From Gammaproteobacteria bacterium (GTDB lineage: Bacteria > Pseudomonadota > Gammaproteobacteria > Pseudomonadales > Pseudohongiellaceae), in assembly GCA_029245395.1 (NCBI GenBank), contig JAQWPL010000029.1, forward strand, positions 434,001 to 498,000: a stretch of DNA of 64,000 nt, written 5' to 3'. Positions 45,971 through 55,060 of this stretch are shown here, one piece after another. The position numbers and the translations under genes were made by a program. Position 1 is the stretch's first letter. Each line of letters starts with the position of its first letter. A model generated the notes under the pieces. That model was not told where the DNA came from. It worked only from the letters and a program-made list of their open reading frames with translations, and ran no database searches.

Positions 45971-46774
45971 CTACGGTTCCTCGTCTTCGCTGTCTTTCTT
46001 TTCATCTTCCTCATCTTCTTTGTGCAGCATTTTTCCTGCTTGCACACCTAATTCAAACAGTAACCACATAGGAATTGCTACAAATAGCATCGACAGGGGA
46101 TCCTGTGGGGTCAGAAACATGCCGGCCACAAAACAACCGATGATGATGTAGGGTCGTTTTTCTATCAGTTTTTTTGGCGTGGTGACGCCGGAAAAAATCA
46201 ACAGCAGGGTGGCAATGGGAATTTCAAAAACCAGACCAAAAACCAGGAATAGAGAAAGTACAAAATCCAGGTACTGGGAGATATCTGTCATCACGGCGAC
46301 AGTTTCCGGTGCGCTGTTTACAAAAAAGGCAAACACAAATTTAAACACCAGGAAGTACGCAAAAGCGATGCCAGCATAAAAAAGGATAATGCTTGAAATC
46401 AGAATGGGCAGTGTTACCCGTATTTCATTTCTGTAAAGCCCGGGCGAGATAAATGCCCAAGCCTGATGCAGTAAGTAGGGGACACTGAGAAATACGGCGG
46501 CATAAATGGCTGTCTTGAAGGGAATCATGAAAGGCGATGTGGGTGAGGTCGCAATCATGTTTGAGCCTTCCGGCAGTACATCCAGCAATGGTTGAGAAAT
46601 AATAATGTACAGATCATTTCCGTACGGAAACATACCCAGGAAGAGTACGAGAATAACTCCTAAGCTGCGCAACAGCCGATTTCTCAGCTCAATCAGGTGA
46701 GAGATAAGTGGCTGTTCAGCCTTCTCTTCTTCACCTGGCTCATTTTCCGGAGCTTGTTCTTTGTTCTCTGCCAT
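45971..46774 (-). CDS. tatC: Sec-independent protein translocase subunit TatC
   Basis: TatC recognises twin-arginine signals together with TatB. 267 residues with six membrane segments, the N-terminal SHLIELRNRLLRSLG, LFVKFVFAFF-type segments and the periplasmic stretch FLSVPYLLHQAWAFISPGLY with the usual FxxPGL. The C-terminus is an acidic cytosolic tail (DEEDEKKDSEDEEP). It is the last gene of hisI-hisE-tatA-tatB-tatC. Confidence 0.97.
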   Translation of the reverse strand: MAENKEQAPENEPGEEEKAEQPLISHLIELRNRLLRSLGVILVLFLGMFPYGNDLYIIISQPLLDVLPEGSNMIATSPTSPFMIPFKTAIYAAVFLSVPYLLHQAWAFISPGLYRNEIRVTLPILISSIILFYAGIAFAYFLVFKFVFAFFVNSAPETVAVMTDISQYLDFVLSLFLVFGLVFEIPIATLLLIFSGVTTPKKLIEKRPYIIIGCFVAGMFLTPQDPLSMLFVAIPMWLLFELGVQAGKMLHKEDEEDEKKDSEDEEP

Positions 46775-46780
46775 GCTGCT

Positions 46781-47314
46781 TTATTTCTTCTCAGGTTTGG
46801 CAGCACTACTGTCGGTTTCAGTATTGCTGCTATCTGCTGACTTTTCACTGGCGTCACTTTCAGTAGATTTGTTCGTGGATGCCGGTTGAGCAGTTGGAGG
46901 ATCGGTTTTCGCCGTTGGGTCGTTTGTTACCAGTTTTTCAATTGGGTCTGGAGTCTCGGCGGATACTTCACCGGAATTCTTTTCATCCTCGTCTGTGATT
47001 CCTGATAATTCCTTTGTCAAATTAAGATCATCCTTGATGGATTCGGTTTCTTTCTTAATCGAGTCGATAGATTCTGTGACTTGGCTTTTGGTTTTATTGA
47101 ATTTCGCCATGATGTCTTCATTGCGAAGCTGTCGGCGAATTTCATCTGCTCCTACTTCCTGTTCTATTTCTCGCTTGATGTTATTGAAACTTCTGCGCAG
47201 GCGGCCGATCCAGAGTCCCATTGTTTTAATTGCGCCGGGCAGGCGATCTGGGCCGAGCACCAGTAGGGCGACGACGCAGATTATGATTAGTTCAAAAAAG
47301 CTGGGGTCAAACAT
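46781..47314 (-). CDS. tatB: Sec-independent protein translocase subunit TatB
   Basis: TatB forms the receptor complex with TatC. 177 residues: N-terminal membrane helix [20 protein letters not shown] with GPDRLP at its hinge, an amphipathic helix ([20 protein letters not shown]) and a long low-complexity Ser/Thr/Glu-rich tail. Spacing of 6 bp to tatC. Confidence 0.96.
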   Translation of the reverse strand: MFDPSFFELIIICVVALLVLGPDRLPGAIKTMGLWIGRLRRSFNNIKREIEQEVGADEIRRQLRNEDIMAKFNKTKSQVTESIDSIKKETESIKDDLNLTKELSGITDEDEKNSGEVSAETPDPIEKLVTNDPTAKTDPPTAQPASTNKSTESDASEKSADSSNTETDSSAAKPEKK

Positions 47315-47371
47315 CCTGAGCCAGAATAAGCTGGAGAATAAATAAGGTTATATTAAAGGGCAGGCGTGAAT

Positions 47372-47614
47372 TCAGGCCTGCTTTTCTTCAACAGTTTCTT
47401 CAACCTTTTCCGCCTTGACGTCAAAGGTGTCATTTTCTTCTTCAATCTGTGTTTGCTGATTTTTGGATTCATCGTCTTTCATGGCGCTTTTAAAACCCTT
47501 AAGGGCGCCGCCAAGATCAGAACCTATATTTTTCAGTTTCTTGGTGCCAAATACCAGAACTACGATCACCAGGATAATAAGCAGTTGTGTCAGATTTACG
47601 CCGCCAAGTCCCAT
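47372..47614 (-). CDS. tatA: Sec-independent protein translocase subunit TatA
   Basis: TatA forms the export pore. 80 residues: membrane helix [18 protein letters not shown] with the FGTKKL hinge, amphipathic [16 protein letters not shown] and an acidic tail. It precedes tatB by 57 bp. Confidence 0.96.
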   Translation of the reverse strand: MGLGGVNLTQLLIILVIVVLVFGTKKLKNIGSDLGGALKGFKSAMKDDESKNQQTQIEEENDTFDVKAEKVEETVEEKQA

Positions 47615-47690
47615 GATTACCTCCTATAAATTCTTCGTTGTTGCCTTAACAAGGCAAGCTAATGTGTTGCATTGTAACAGTCTTGGTTCT

Positions 47691-48023
47691 TTAGTTCTTT
47701 TCGCGTGAGGCTTTTTCTTCCAGGCCACTGACGCCAAAGCGTTTTTCCAGTTCTGCCAAGACCTCATCAGGTCCTGTATTGAGTTTCGCCAGCATGACCA
47801 GGGTGTGAAACCACAGGTCTGCTGTCTCCTGAATCAGGTGACTTGTATCACCTTCCTGTTCAGCTTCTCGAGCTGCTTCTATAGTTTCTTTGGCTTCCTC
47901 AGCCACCTTGGCCAATATTTTATCCAGCCCTTTGTGGTTGAGTTGCGCTACATAAGAAGAATCCGGATCAGCGGACTTTCTTTCTTCTATTATTGCAGCC
48001 AGTTTTTGTAAAGTATCACTCAT
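47691..48023 (-). CDS. hisE: Phosphoribosyl-ATP pyrophosphatase
   Basis: HisE removes pyrophosphate from phosphoribosyl-ATP, step 2 of histidine synthesis. 110 residues with the MazG-like helical metal site: [18 protein letters not shown] and [14 protein letters not shown]. It lies 14 bp after hisI and before tatABC, a placing known from Pseudomonas. The remaining his genes here are at 29-31 kb. Confidence 0.97.
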   Translation of the reverse strand: MSDTLQKLAAIIEERKSADPDSSYVAQLNHKGLDKILAKVAEEAKETIEAAREAEQEGDTSHLIQETADLWFHTLVMLAKLNTGPDEVLAELEKRFGVSGLEEKASREKN

Positions 48024-48037
48024 GGTCGTTTGGATTC

Positions 48038-48424
48038 TTAACCGTAAATATCTTCCGGGCTTTTTATTACTGGTTCGTTTTCAACCCACTGGCCATTCTC
48101 CAGTTTCAGGAAGTAGCAGCTTTCTCTGCCCGTGTGGCAAGCTATACCGCCTAGCTGTTCCACTTTGTAAATAATGCAGTCCTGATCGCAGTCAAGGTAA
48201 AGTCCGTGCAATACCTGGGCATGACCTGAATCTTCTCCCTTGCGCCAGAGTTTTTGACGTGAGCGGGACCAGTAAATGCCACGATTTTCTTCAACAGCAA
48301 GCGCCAGTGCTTCACGGTTTACCCAAGCTTGCATAAGCACCCGGCCAGATTCCCAGTCCTGTGCGATGGCGGGGACTAAACCGTCATTATTCCATTTAAT
48401 CTGGTCAAGCCAGTCAGTGCTCAT
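48038..48424 (-). CDS. hisI: Phosphoribosyl-AMP cyclohydrolase
   Basis: HisI opens the adenine ring of phosphoribosyl-AMP, step 3. 128 residues: [30 protein letters not shown], Zn-binding [14 protein letters not shown] and [13 protein letters not shown]. The histidine-operon first steps (hisI, hisE) are adjacent and separate from hisBHF. Confidence 0.97.
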   Translation of the reverse strand: MSTDWLDQIKWNNDGLVPAIAQDWESGRVLMQAWVNREALALAVEENRGIYWSRSRQKLWRKGEDSGHAQVLHGLYLDCDQDCIIYKVEQLGGIACHTGRESCYFLKLENGQWVENEPVIKSPEDIYG

Positions 48425-48528
48425 GGTGCTCGCTCGTAAGAAAGAGGGGGCAAGAATACTCTATTTTGGGGTAAACATTCAGAATTCAAGAGTGATTTAT
48501 AAAATCAGGAAGATGCAGGTTAAGCGGG

Positions 48529-50193
48529 CTATCTGCCTAGTATCAGCAGCGCCAGGCCAACAGTGGCAAGGATTACAGAGGTTGCAGGAAGCTGGCTAAG
48601 TTGTGCTGTTACATCAGGATGCAGAGTTATCAGAGCCGCAATAAGTGCCGTTACGCCCAGGCGTTTATTGCGCCTTGCTCGTTTTGCTCGTGAATGTGAA
48701 CGTTTTAAGGAAAATTCTGTTGCCATGGATTCCCTGTGCTTTCGTGCCGTTTTAAGCTCCTTCAGAGTTTCATAGACCAGTTCTGGAAGTTCAGGTAAGG
48801 CTTCAAGCCATTCAGGAACCTTTTCAGAGAGTTTTCTTAAATTGGCAAAGGGGGACAGGCGCTCCTTCTGCCAATTTTCCAGGAAGGGCAAGGCATTGTC
48901 CCAGAGGTTCAGATCAGGATAGAGCTGCTTACCAAGACCTTCAATATTCAGCAAAGTCTTCTGCAGTAACACCAGGGAAGGTTGCACTTCCATATTGAAA
49001 CGGCTAGCGGTTTGAAACAACTGCAGCAAAAGCATGCCAAAAGAAATATCCTTCAGTGGTTTCTGAAAGATAGGTTCACACACACTACGCATGGTGGCCT
49101 CAAAGGCATTCACTGGTGTGTCGGGTGGTACCCAGCCACATTCTACATGCAGCTCCGCTACTTTGCGGTAATCACGATTAAAAATAGCCAGTAGATTTTT
49201 AGCCAGGTAATACTGATCATCCTTGCTCAATGTGCCAATGATGGCGCAATCAAGGGCAATGTATTGCGGATTTTCCGGATGCTCTTTTGAGACAAACACA
49301 TTGCCAGGATGCATGTCTGCATGGAAGAAACTGTGATTAAAAACCTGCGTGAAAAATATTTCCACGCCCCGCTCAGCCAATGTTTTGAGATCAATGCCAA
49401 CTGCTTTTAATTCTTCAATCTGGCTTACGGGAATCCCGTAGATTCTTTCCATGACGAGGATATTGGTGCGACAGTAGTCCCAGTAAATTTTTGGCACATA
49501 GAGCAAGTCTGAATTTTCAAAATTTCGTGCCAGTTGTGTGGTGTTGGCACCCTCTGCCATGAGGTTGAGTTCATCGTGGATGATGTAGTCGTAGTCGTGA
49601 ACAACTTCTACTGCGCGTAGTCGTTTGCCTTGCTCAGAATTATTTTCAACAAATTTCGCAATACTTTTTAGCAGGGCAATGTCTTGAGCGATTATTTTTT
49701 CAATGCCAGGTCGGATGACCTTGATGACTACCTCTGCACCTTTTGTTCCTTCTGCGCCTTCAGCACTATCTAATAATGTTGCACTATGAACTTGTGCGAC
49801 GGATGCAGAAGCCAGCGGCTTGGATGAAAAAGAAGCAAACAGGTTTTCAATTTTACCCCCGAGGGCCTTTTCGATAATGGCCACGGCTTCCTGTTCATTG
49901 AAAGGCGGAACGTTGTCTTGAAGACTAGCCAGTTCGTCGGCGATATCCTCTGGCACCATGTCTCGCCTGGTAGATAATAGTTGTCCGAACTTGATAAAAA
50001 TCGGACCAAGCTCTTCAAGGGCAAGCCGCAGCCGTTCACCTCTGCTGAGTTGCTTAAGTTGACTGGCTGCCGGCAAGGGTAGGCCCAGTAGCATAGACAT
50101 TGAACGGGCCTGACCAAAATCGGCACACAACTCTCCCAGACGGTAGCGATTTACTACCCGATAGATTTTCAGAAGTCTAAGAAGCTTGTTCAA
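48529..50193 (-). CDS. ubiB: Ubiquinone biosynthesis accessory kinase-like protein UbiB
   Basis: UbiB is an atypical ABC1/ADCK ATPase needed for ubiquinone synthesis. 554 residues: the KxGQ segment [17 protein letters not shown], Ala-rich loop [14 protein letters not shown], catalytic [10 protein letters not shown] and metal-site DCAIIGTL, with C-terminal membrane helices ([14 protein letters not shown] region and [14 protein letters not shown]). It is preceded by ubiJ and ubiE, forming the usual ubiEJB cluster. Confidence 0.96.
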   Translation of the reverse strand: MNKLLRLLKIYRVVNRYRLGELCADFGQARSMSMLLGLPLPAASQLKQLSRGERLRLALEELGPIFIKFGQLLSTRRDMVPEDIADELASLQDNVPPFNEQEAVAIIEKALGGKIENLFASFSSKPLASASVAQVHSATLLDSAEGAEGTKGAEVVIKVIRPGIEKIIAQDIALLKSIAKFVENNSEQGKRLRAVEVVHDYDYIIHDELNLMAEGANTTQLARNFENSDLLYVPKIYWDYCRTNILVMERIYGIPVSQIEELKAVGIDLKTLAERGVEIFFTQVFNHSFFHADMHPGNVFVSKEHPENPQYIALDCAIIGTLSKDDQYYLAKNLLAIFNRDYRKVAELHVECGWVPPDTPVNAFEATMRSVCEPIFQKPLKDISFGMLLLQLFQTASRFNMEVQPSLVLLQKTLLNIEGLGKQLYPDLNLWDNALPFLENWQKERLSPFANLRKLSEKVPEWLEALPELPELVYETLKELKTARKHRESMATEFSLKRSHSRAKRARRNKRLGVTALIAALITLHPDVTAQLSQLPATSVILATVGLALLILGR

Positions 50194-50259
50194 AACAGTA
50201 ATTAATTCTGTGAACCTGCAGGGGGCGCAACGATATCACTTATCAGAATATCAGTAAAA

Positions 50260-50901
50260 TCAACGGGTTTGGGTTGGCGGGATTACTTGCAATTTGTCTA
50301 CCCTGGATTGTAAGCGATCAACCCGAAGTCTCAATTGATCTATGGAATGATAAAACCCGGTTACTTCCTCTATTGATGGAAATGCTTTGGACTCATCATG
50401 CAGATAAGTGTCTACGTCCTGAATCACTCTTTGTTTAGTTTTGTTGGTAAATTGCCTGGCACTTGTCAGGCTGTCACTCACTGCCTGTGCCGGTATGTCA
50501 CCAATGATTTTACTGAGCTCGTACTCCCAATCGATATCCAATTCCTGAAAAATATTTTGCATGGATTCAAGCAGGGATGTATTGCCGGTAATGACAATGC
50601 CGTCTGCATGCAGGCTGTGTGTGGTTTTTTTTATAAGCAGTTTGAATATTGATGAAGCTTTGCCGCTTATTGTTGTATCAACGTCTCGACTCTCGTCCGA
50701 GCTTGCATCCTGGTGTAAATGGATAGCGCCATCACCTATAAGAAGTGTAAATTCCAGTAAGGGTTTTTCAATTTGAACACGAAGGGACTTACCGGAAATA
50801 TTTTCCAGCTTATTGCAGGCGCCGGCATCGAGAGACAAGACCTGGTTGATGCAGTTCTCCATACTGTAAAGCAAAGCTGATTGAACCAGATTGAGAACCA
50901 T
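50260..50901 (-). CDS. ubiJ: Ubiquinone biosynthesis accessory factor UbiJ (SCP2 domain)
   Basis: UbiJ carries the lipid intermediate within the Ubi complex. The 213-residue protein has an SCP2-like lipid-binding part (LRVQIEKPLLEFTLLIGDGA, read in part; TTISGKASSIFKLL) and a helical, coiled-coil C-terminus (LRLRVDRLQSRVDKLQV). It lies between the 265-bp repeat element and ubiB. Confidence 0.88.
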   Translation of the reverse strand: MVLNLVQSALLYSMENCINQVLSLDAGACNKLENISGKSLRVQIEKPLLEFTLLIGDGAIHLHQDASSDESRDVDTTISGKASSIFKLLIKKTTHSLHADGIVITGNTSLLESMQNIFQELDIDWEYELSKIIGDIPAQAVSDSLTSARQFTNKTKQRVIQDVDTYLHDESKAFPSIEEVTGFYHSIDQLRLRVDRLQSRVDKLQVIPPTQTR

Positions 50902-50908
50902 GGTGTAA

Positions 50909-51173
50909 GGAGCCTCTGATTAAGTATGAATAGCTTCAGCGTGATCAGGAGCGTGCAATCGCAAGGCGCAAGCCGAAGGGCAGGGCTGGTTGTCCCTGGC
51001 GAAGCTTGTAACGCCGCGAGAGTGTGCTCTTGATTGCGCCCTACGGGACTTACAGAGAATTCCGTACTCGGCGTTGCGCTTTCTCAACGTGTGGTCGACA
51101 TGTTTTCGAAAACGAGTCTTGATTACGAAACTCTCTGTAAGCCTGAAGCTGTTCATGCTTAATCAGATGCTCC
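50909..51173. mobile_element. MITE-like 265-bp element with 31-bp terminal inverted repeats
   Basis: 50909-50939 (GGAGC...CTTCAG) is the reverse complement of 51143-51173 with 28 of 31 bases matching. TAA lies directly outside both ends (50906-50908 and 51174-51176), a possible 3-bp target duplication. Inside are a second inverted pair (CTTACAGAGA at 51049 with TCTCTGTAAG at 51132) and the palindrome GTTTTCGAAAAC. There is no transposase frame. The right end covers the last codons and stop of ubiE. Confidence 0.75.
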
Positions 51174-51935
51174 TAAGTCTCTGGCTTTATGTCCTATGTG
51201 AATGGCGCAAATGCCACCCATGACATTATGATATTGGCAGTTAACAAATCCGGCATCTTCCATCATTTGTTTCAATGTTTCCTGATCAGGGTGCATTTTG
51301 ATAGATTCAACAAGATACTGATAACTGTCGTCGTCACCCGTAATGAGTTTGCCGGCCTTGGGCCACAAACCGGACCAGGCATCGTAGACTTTTCCTAATA
51401 GTGGAATCACCGGTTTTGAAAATTCCAGGACTAATGTTCTGCCGCCTGGTTTCGTCATTGTAAACATGGAGGCCAGGGCTGCTTCCTTATTAGTCACATT
51501 TCTCAGGCCGTAGGCAATATTAATGCAGTCGAAAGTGTTTTCTCTGAAAGGCAGGCTCTCTGCGTCGGTCAGGGTATAACAAATATTTTCGCATTGGCCT
51601 TTGTCGATAATGCGATTGCGACCAACCCTGACCATGGACTCGTTTATATCAGCAAGAATAACCTGTCCGTCCTTGCCGACGATTGGAGCAAACAGCAGGC
51701 TGAAATCACCAGTGCCGCCGGCCAGATCAAGAACAGTCATGCCGGGGCGCAGAGCACTAAGCTCCACGGTGAATCGTTTGATGATCCGGTGTGTGCCAAG
51801 AGACATCACATCGTTCATCAGGTCATATTTTCCGGCAACGGAATGGAAAACCTGACCAACAAGGCCGGCTTTATCGTCTACCGGAACTTCACGATAGCCA
51901 AAGTGTGTTGTGTCCCCGGGGGTCTTATCGTTCAT
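51159..51935 (-). CDS. ubiE: Ubiquinone/menaquinone C-methyltransferase UbiE
   Basis: UbiE adds the C-methyl group in ubiquinone synthesis. About 258 residues: [22 protein letters not shown] motif [34 protein letters not shown], and [13 protein letters not shown]. The end reads KARDLGASD; the last four codons and stop lie inside the terminal repeat of the 265-bp element, so the C-terminus was probably altered when it inserted. The ATG at 51935 gives the normal N-terminus; the frame continues to 51977. Confidence 0.95.
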   Translation of the reverse strand: MNDKTPGDTTHFGYREVPVDDKAGLVGQVFHSVAGKYDLMNDVMSLGTHRIIKRFTVELSALRPGMTVLDLAGGTGDFSLLFAPIVGKDGQVILADINESMVRVGRNRIIDKGQCENICYTLTDAESLPFRENTFDCINIAYGLRNVTNKEAALASMFTMTKPGGRTLVLEFSKPVIPLLGKVYDAWSGLWPKAGKLITGDDDSYQYLVESIKMHPDQETLKQMMEDAGFVNCQYHNVMGGICAIHIGHKARDLGASD

Positions 51936-52005
51936 TATGATTGAATAGGTTTTTGGTATGCCGTAGCAAAAATTCATTGTACTGCATCAAAACAGGAGGG
52001 AGCGA

Positions 52006-52410
52006 TTATTCGTCTGATTTTTCCATAGGCATGATATTTACAACCTGGACATCTCTGGGCAGGATTTCTCGGCTGGCACCTGCACGTTTCATTTTTTCCA
52101 GATAGGTATCCCACATGCTGGCCTGATTCAGGCAAAGCTCGCGTAAATATTCCCAGCTATAGATGCCCGTGTTGTGATCATCATCGAATTGCAGCTTTAC
52201 TGCGTAGTTGCCTATCGCCTCGATATTATCAATTTTTACAGCTTTCTTACCGATCTGGAGAGTTTCCTGTCCTGGACCATGGCCCCTTACTTCGGCAGAG
52301 GGAGAATAAACGCGAAGCAGTTCTGCGGGCAGTGGGTATATTCCACCATCATCATATTTCAATTCCAGAATGCCGGTTTTACGATGCAGTTTGATGTCGG
52401 TTGGAGTCAT
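52006..52410 (-). CDS. DUF971 (GBBH-like N-terminal) protein
   Basis: 134 residues with PTDIKLHRKTGILELKYDDG, VRGHGPGQET, VKLQFDDDHNTGIYSWEYLRELC. This is the small Zn-binding-type domain found at the N-terminus of gamma-butyrobetaine hydroxylase and as a stand-alone gene downstream of hslVU in many gammaproteobacteria. The function of the stand-alone form is unknown. Confidence 0.85.
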   Translation of the reverse strand: MTPTDIKLHRKTGILELKYDDGGIYPLPAELLRVYSPSAEVRGHGPGQETLQIGKKAVKIDNIEAIGNYAVKLQFDDDHNTGIYSWEYLRELCLNQASMWDTYLEKMKRAGASREILPRDVQVVNIMPMEKSDE

Positions 52411-52453
52411 TGAGCTTTTTTAATAACTTATCTATAGTTTTTTGGAAATTGTA

Positions 52454-53773
52454 TCAAAGAATAAAGCGGCTGAGATCTTCGTTGCTGGCGAGGTCGCCCA
52501 GGTTAACATCGACAAAACCGGCGTCTATTACAACTGCCGCTTTGCCTTCTTCAACCAGCTCTCTGGCGTTGAAGGAAATTTCTTCCAGAAGTCTTTCCAT
52601 TACGGTATGCAACCGGCGAGCACCTATATTCTCAGTACGCTCATTGACCTGCCAGGCAATCTCTGAAATTCGCTTGATGCCATCGTCAGTGTACTCCAGT
52701 TCAATACCTTCGGTTTTCATTAGCGCCACATACTGCTTGCATAGTGAAGCGTCAGGTTCCATGAGGATGCGTTCAAAATCTTCAGCACTAAGCGCATCAA
52801 GCTCAACTCTGATTGGAAGGCGTCCCTGCAGTTCCGGAATCAAGTCAGAGGGTTTGGAAAGATGAAATGCGCCTGAAGCAATAAATAAGATGTGGTCTGT
52901 TTTTACAGAACCGTATTTGGTAGTCACCGTAGAGCCTTCAATCAACGGTAATAAATCGCGTTGTACACCTTCTCGGGAGACACTGCCGCCATGGGTTTCA
53001 TTTTTGGTTGCCACTTTGTCTATCTCATCAATAAACACGATTGCAGTCTGTTCTGTGGTTTCTATTGCTCTGGATTTCAATTCATCTTCATTCACCAGTT
53101 TGGCGGCTTCTTCATCCTGTAAAATTTTCAAAGCGGATTTTATTTTGACACGACGAGTCTTTTTGCGGCCGCCTCCCATATTGGAAAACATGCTGGACAA
53201 CTGGCTACTCATGTCTTCCATGCCAGGCGGCGCCATAATTTCCACGCCAATCTTGTCAGACACATTGATTTCTATTTCTTTATTATCGAGCTTGCCTTCA
53301 CGTAGTTTCTTGCGAAATACCTGCCGTGAGCCAGACTTATCTTCTGCCTCATTGGATGAGCCCGGCAGAAGAATATCCAGCACCTGATCTTCTGCAGCGT
53401 CTTCTGCCTGATGTGCAACTTTTTGTAACTGATCTTCGCGCAGCATTTTTACCGCGGCATCTACAAGATCGCGAATGATGGATTCCACATCACGGCCGAC
53501 GTAACCCACTTCGGTAAATTTGGTAGCTTCCACTTTAATGAAAGGTGATCCAGCCAGTCTGGCAAGACGCCGTGCAATTTCTGTTTTGCCTACTCCGGTA
53601 GGGCCAATCATTAGAATATTCTTTGGGGTGATTTCCTGACGCAGTGACTCAGGTAGTTGCATACGGCGCCAGCGATTGCGCAAGGCGATGGCAACAGCCC
53701 GTTTGGCATCGTTCTGGCCAATAATATGCTTATCCAGTTCTGCAGCTATTTCTTTTGGGGTTAATTCCGACAT
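52454..53773 (-). CDS. hslU: ATP-dependent protease ATPase subunit HslU
   Basis: HslU unfolds substrates for the HslV peptidase. About 440 residues: [20 protein letters not shown], Walker [18 protein letters not shown], the pore motif around GYVGRDVE, Walker [12 protein letters not shown] and the C-terminal DLSRFIL that docks into HslV. The I-domain is present. The ATG at 53773 starts 5 bp after the hslV stop; an open frame further upstream inside hslV is not used. Confidence 0.98.
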   Translation of the reverse strand: MSELTPKEIAAELDKHIIGQNDAKRAVAIALRNRWRRMQLPESLRQEITPKNILMIGPTGVGKTEIARRLARLAGSPFIKVEATKFTEVGYVGRDVESIIRDLVDAAVKMLREDQLQKVAHQAEDAAEDQVLDILLPGSSNEAEDKSGSRQVFRKKLREGKLDNKEIEINVSDKIGVEIMAPPGMEDMSSQLSSMFSNMGGGRKKTRRVKIKSALKILQDEEAAKLVNEDELKSRAIETTEQTAIVFIDEIDKVATKNETHGGSVSREGVQRDLLPLIEGSTVTTKYGSVKTDHILFIASGAFHLSKPSDLIPELQGRLPIRVELDALSAEDFERILMEPDASLCKQYVALMKTEGIELEYTDDGIKRISEIAWQVNERTENIGARRLHTVMERLLEEISFNARELVEEGKAAVVIDAGFVDVNLGDLASNEDLSRFIL

Positions 53774-53778
53774 AGAGA

Positions 53779-54318
53779 TCAGGCATCCAATACTTCGATG
53801 GTGAGATGGTGGTTGGTGTAGACGCAAATATCAGCCGCAATATTCAGGCTTTTTTCAACAATACTTTTTGCGTCCAGATCCGTACTGTCGAGGAGTGCTT
53901 TAGCAGCGGATTGTGCATAGGGGCCGCCGGAACCAATTGCCATCAGGCTGTCTTCTGGCTCTATGACATCGCCATTGCCGGTAATAATTAAAGAGGTGTC
54001 CTTATCTGCAACCACAAGCAAGGCTTCCAGTCGCCGTAGTGCTCTTTCAGTGCGCCAGAGTTTTGCCAACTCAACAGCGGCACGAGTCAGTTTGCCGGAA
54101 TGTTTATCAAGTTGTTCCTCAAATTTTTCAAATAGAGTAAATGCATCTGCTGTGCCTCCGGCAAAACCGGCAATTATCTGATCATTGAAAAGGCGTCTCA
54201 CTTTTCTGGCATTGCCTTTCATGACTGTGTTGCCCTGACTAACCTGGCCATCACCACCGACAACCACCTGGCCATTGCGACGCACTGACAGGATAGTGGT
54301 TCCTCTGTATTGATCCAT
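53779..54318 (-). CDS. hslV: ATP-dependent protease peptidase subunit HslV
   Basis: HslV is the threonine peptidase of the HslVU complex. 179 residues: the catalytic Thr lies in [12 protein letters not shown], followed by [17 protein letters not shown] and [16 protein letters not shown], and later [10 protein letters not shown] and [13 protein letters not shown]. Six residues (MDQYRG) precede TT, so a short propeptide must be removed to free the Thr; in E. coli only Met precedes it. Confidence 0.98.
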   Translation of the reverse strand: MDQYRGTTILSVRRNGQVVVGGDGQVSQGNTVMKGNARKVRRLFNDQIIAGFAGGTADAFTLFEKFEEQLDKHSGKLTRAAVELAKLWRTERALRRLEALLVVADKDTSLIITGNGDVIEPEDSLMAIGSGGPYAQSAAKALLDSTDLDAKSIVEKSLNIAADICVYTNHHLTIEVLDA

Positions 54319-54351
54319 ACTGACTCCGAATTCTAGGGCTTAACTTCACCG

Positions 54352-54379
54352 ATGTTGGGGCAGTGCCCCGAAAATCAAG
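54352..54379 (-). promoter_or_regulatory. Possible heat-shock (sigma-32) promoter of hslVU
   Basis: On the minus strand CTTGATT (54373-54379), 12-bp spacer and CCCCAACAT (54352-54360) resemble the sigma-32 pattern CTTGAAA and CCCCATnT, about 34 bp before the hslV start. The same bases form the palindrome GGGGCA-G-TGCCCC. Confidence 0.45.
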
Positions 54380-54406
54380 CGTATGGTTGCTAAAACTTGA
54401 AACAGG

Positions 54407-54991
54407 TTACTGAGAAGGGATTATTAGGCGGATAGGGTCGATATTATTCTCAATCAGAGTGTTTTGTGCAGTATCCACGCTATTTCTGCCTACAAATGGG
54501 CCGGCCTGTACCCGGTACCATGTTCTGCCTCGAAGGTTAGTGTCTTGAATTCTGGTTTCCAAATTCATCAGGATTAACCTGGCACGCAATTCATTCGCAT
54601 CATTAGGATCAAGAAAAGAACCCGCCTGCAGAAAATATGTCACAGGATCGACTTCCTCCTGCAGAGCACTTTCGGCTATTTCGACTGGTACAACATTCAC
54701 TACTACTTCGGCCTGGGGCAAGTATTCGTAAAAATCCAGATCTGTACCTGATTCTTCTGTGGTCTGCTCGCCGGGGTTAACAGCGATATTATTGCTGGCA
54801 CCCTGGTCGGGTCTGAGCTGGGCTGGCAAGAAGTAGGCAATGACACTGAGAAGAATGCCAGTGAACAAACCCGAGTAAAACCAGCTCCAGGGTTTGTTTT
54901 CTGTTGAGGCTGGACGGGTAGCCGACCGCGCAGGTTTTTTCTTACTGCTTTTATTGGCTGTTTTCCGGGTTTTTGCGAAATCCTGAGACAT
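54407..54991 (-). CDS. SPOR-domain membrane protein (FtsN-like)
   Basis: 194 residues: a basic N-terminal tail (TRKTANKSSKKKPARSATRP), one membrane helix (WFYSGLFTGILLSVIAYFL), a variable linker and a C-terminal SPOR domain (YFLQAGSFLDPNDANELRARL and YRVQAGPFVGRNSVDTA) that binds denuded peptidoglycan. It occupies the place between priA and hslV where Pseudomonas has a similar gene and argS; argS is absent. Confidence 0.9.
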   Translation of the reverse strand: MSQDFAKTRKTANKSSKKKPARSATRPASTENKPWSWFYSGLFTGILLSVIAYFLPAQLRPDQGASNNIAVNPGEQTTEESGTDLDFYEYLPQAEVVVNVVPVEIAESALQEEVDPVTYFLQAGSFLDPNDANELRARLILMNLETRIQDTNLRGRTWYRVQAGPFVGRNSVDTAQNTLIENNIDPIRLIIPSQ

Positions 54992-55060
54992 AGTGTTTTA
55001 AATACTTAGAAGATTAAGCGAATTATCCTTGAAAACACCTGTATACAAAAGGCTGGTTTT

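Noticed and set aside
50920-51223. Short open frames on both strands in the ubiE-ubiJ gap
   Set aside because: They follow the inverted-repeat symmetry of the 265-bp element and overlap its terminal repeats; no transposase-like or other motif is present.
52890-53387. A long open frame (165 codons) on the plus strand inside hslU
   Set aside because: It is antisense to a highly conserved gene, has low-complexity Ser/Arg content and no ribosome site; it is a shadow of hslU codon use.
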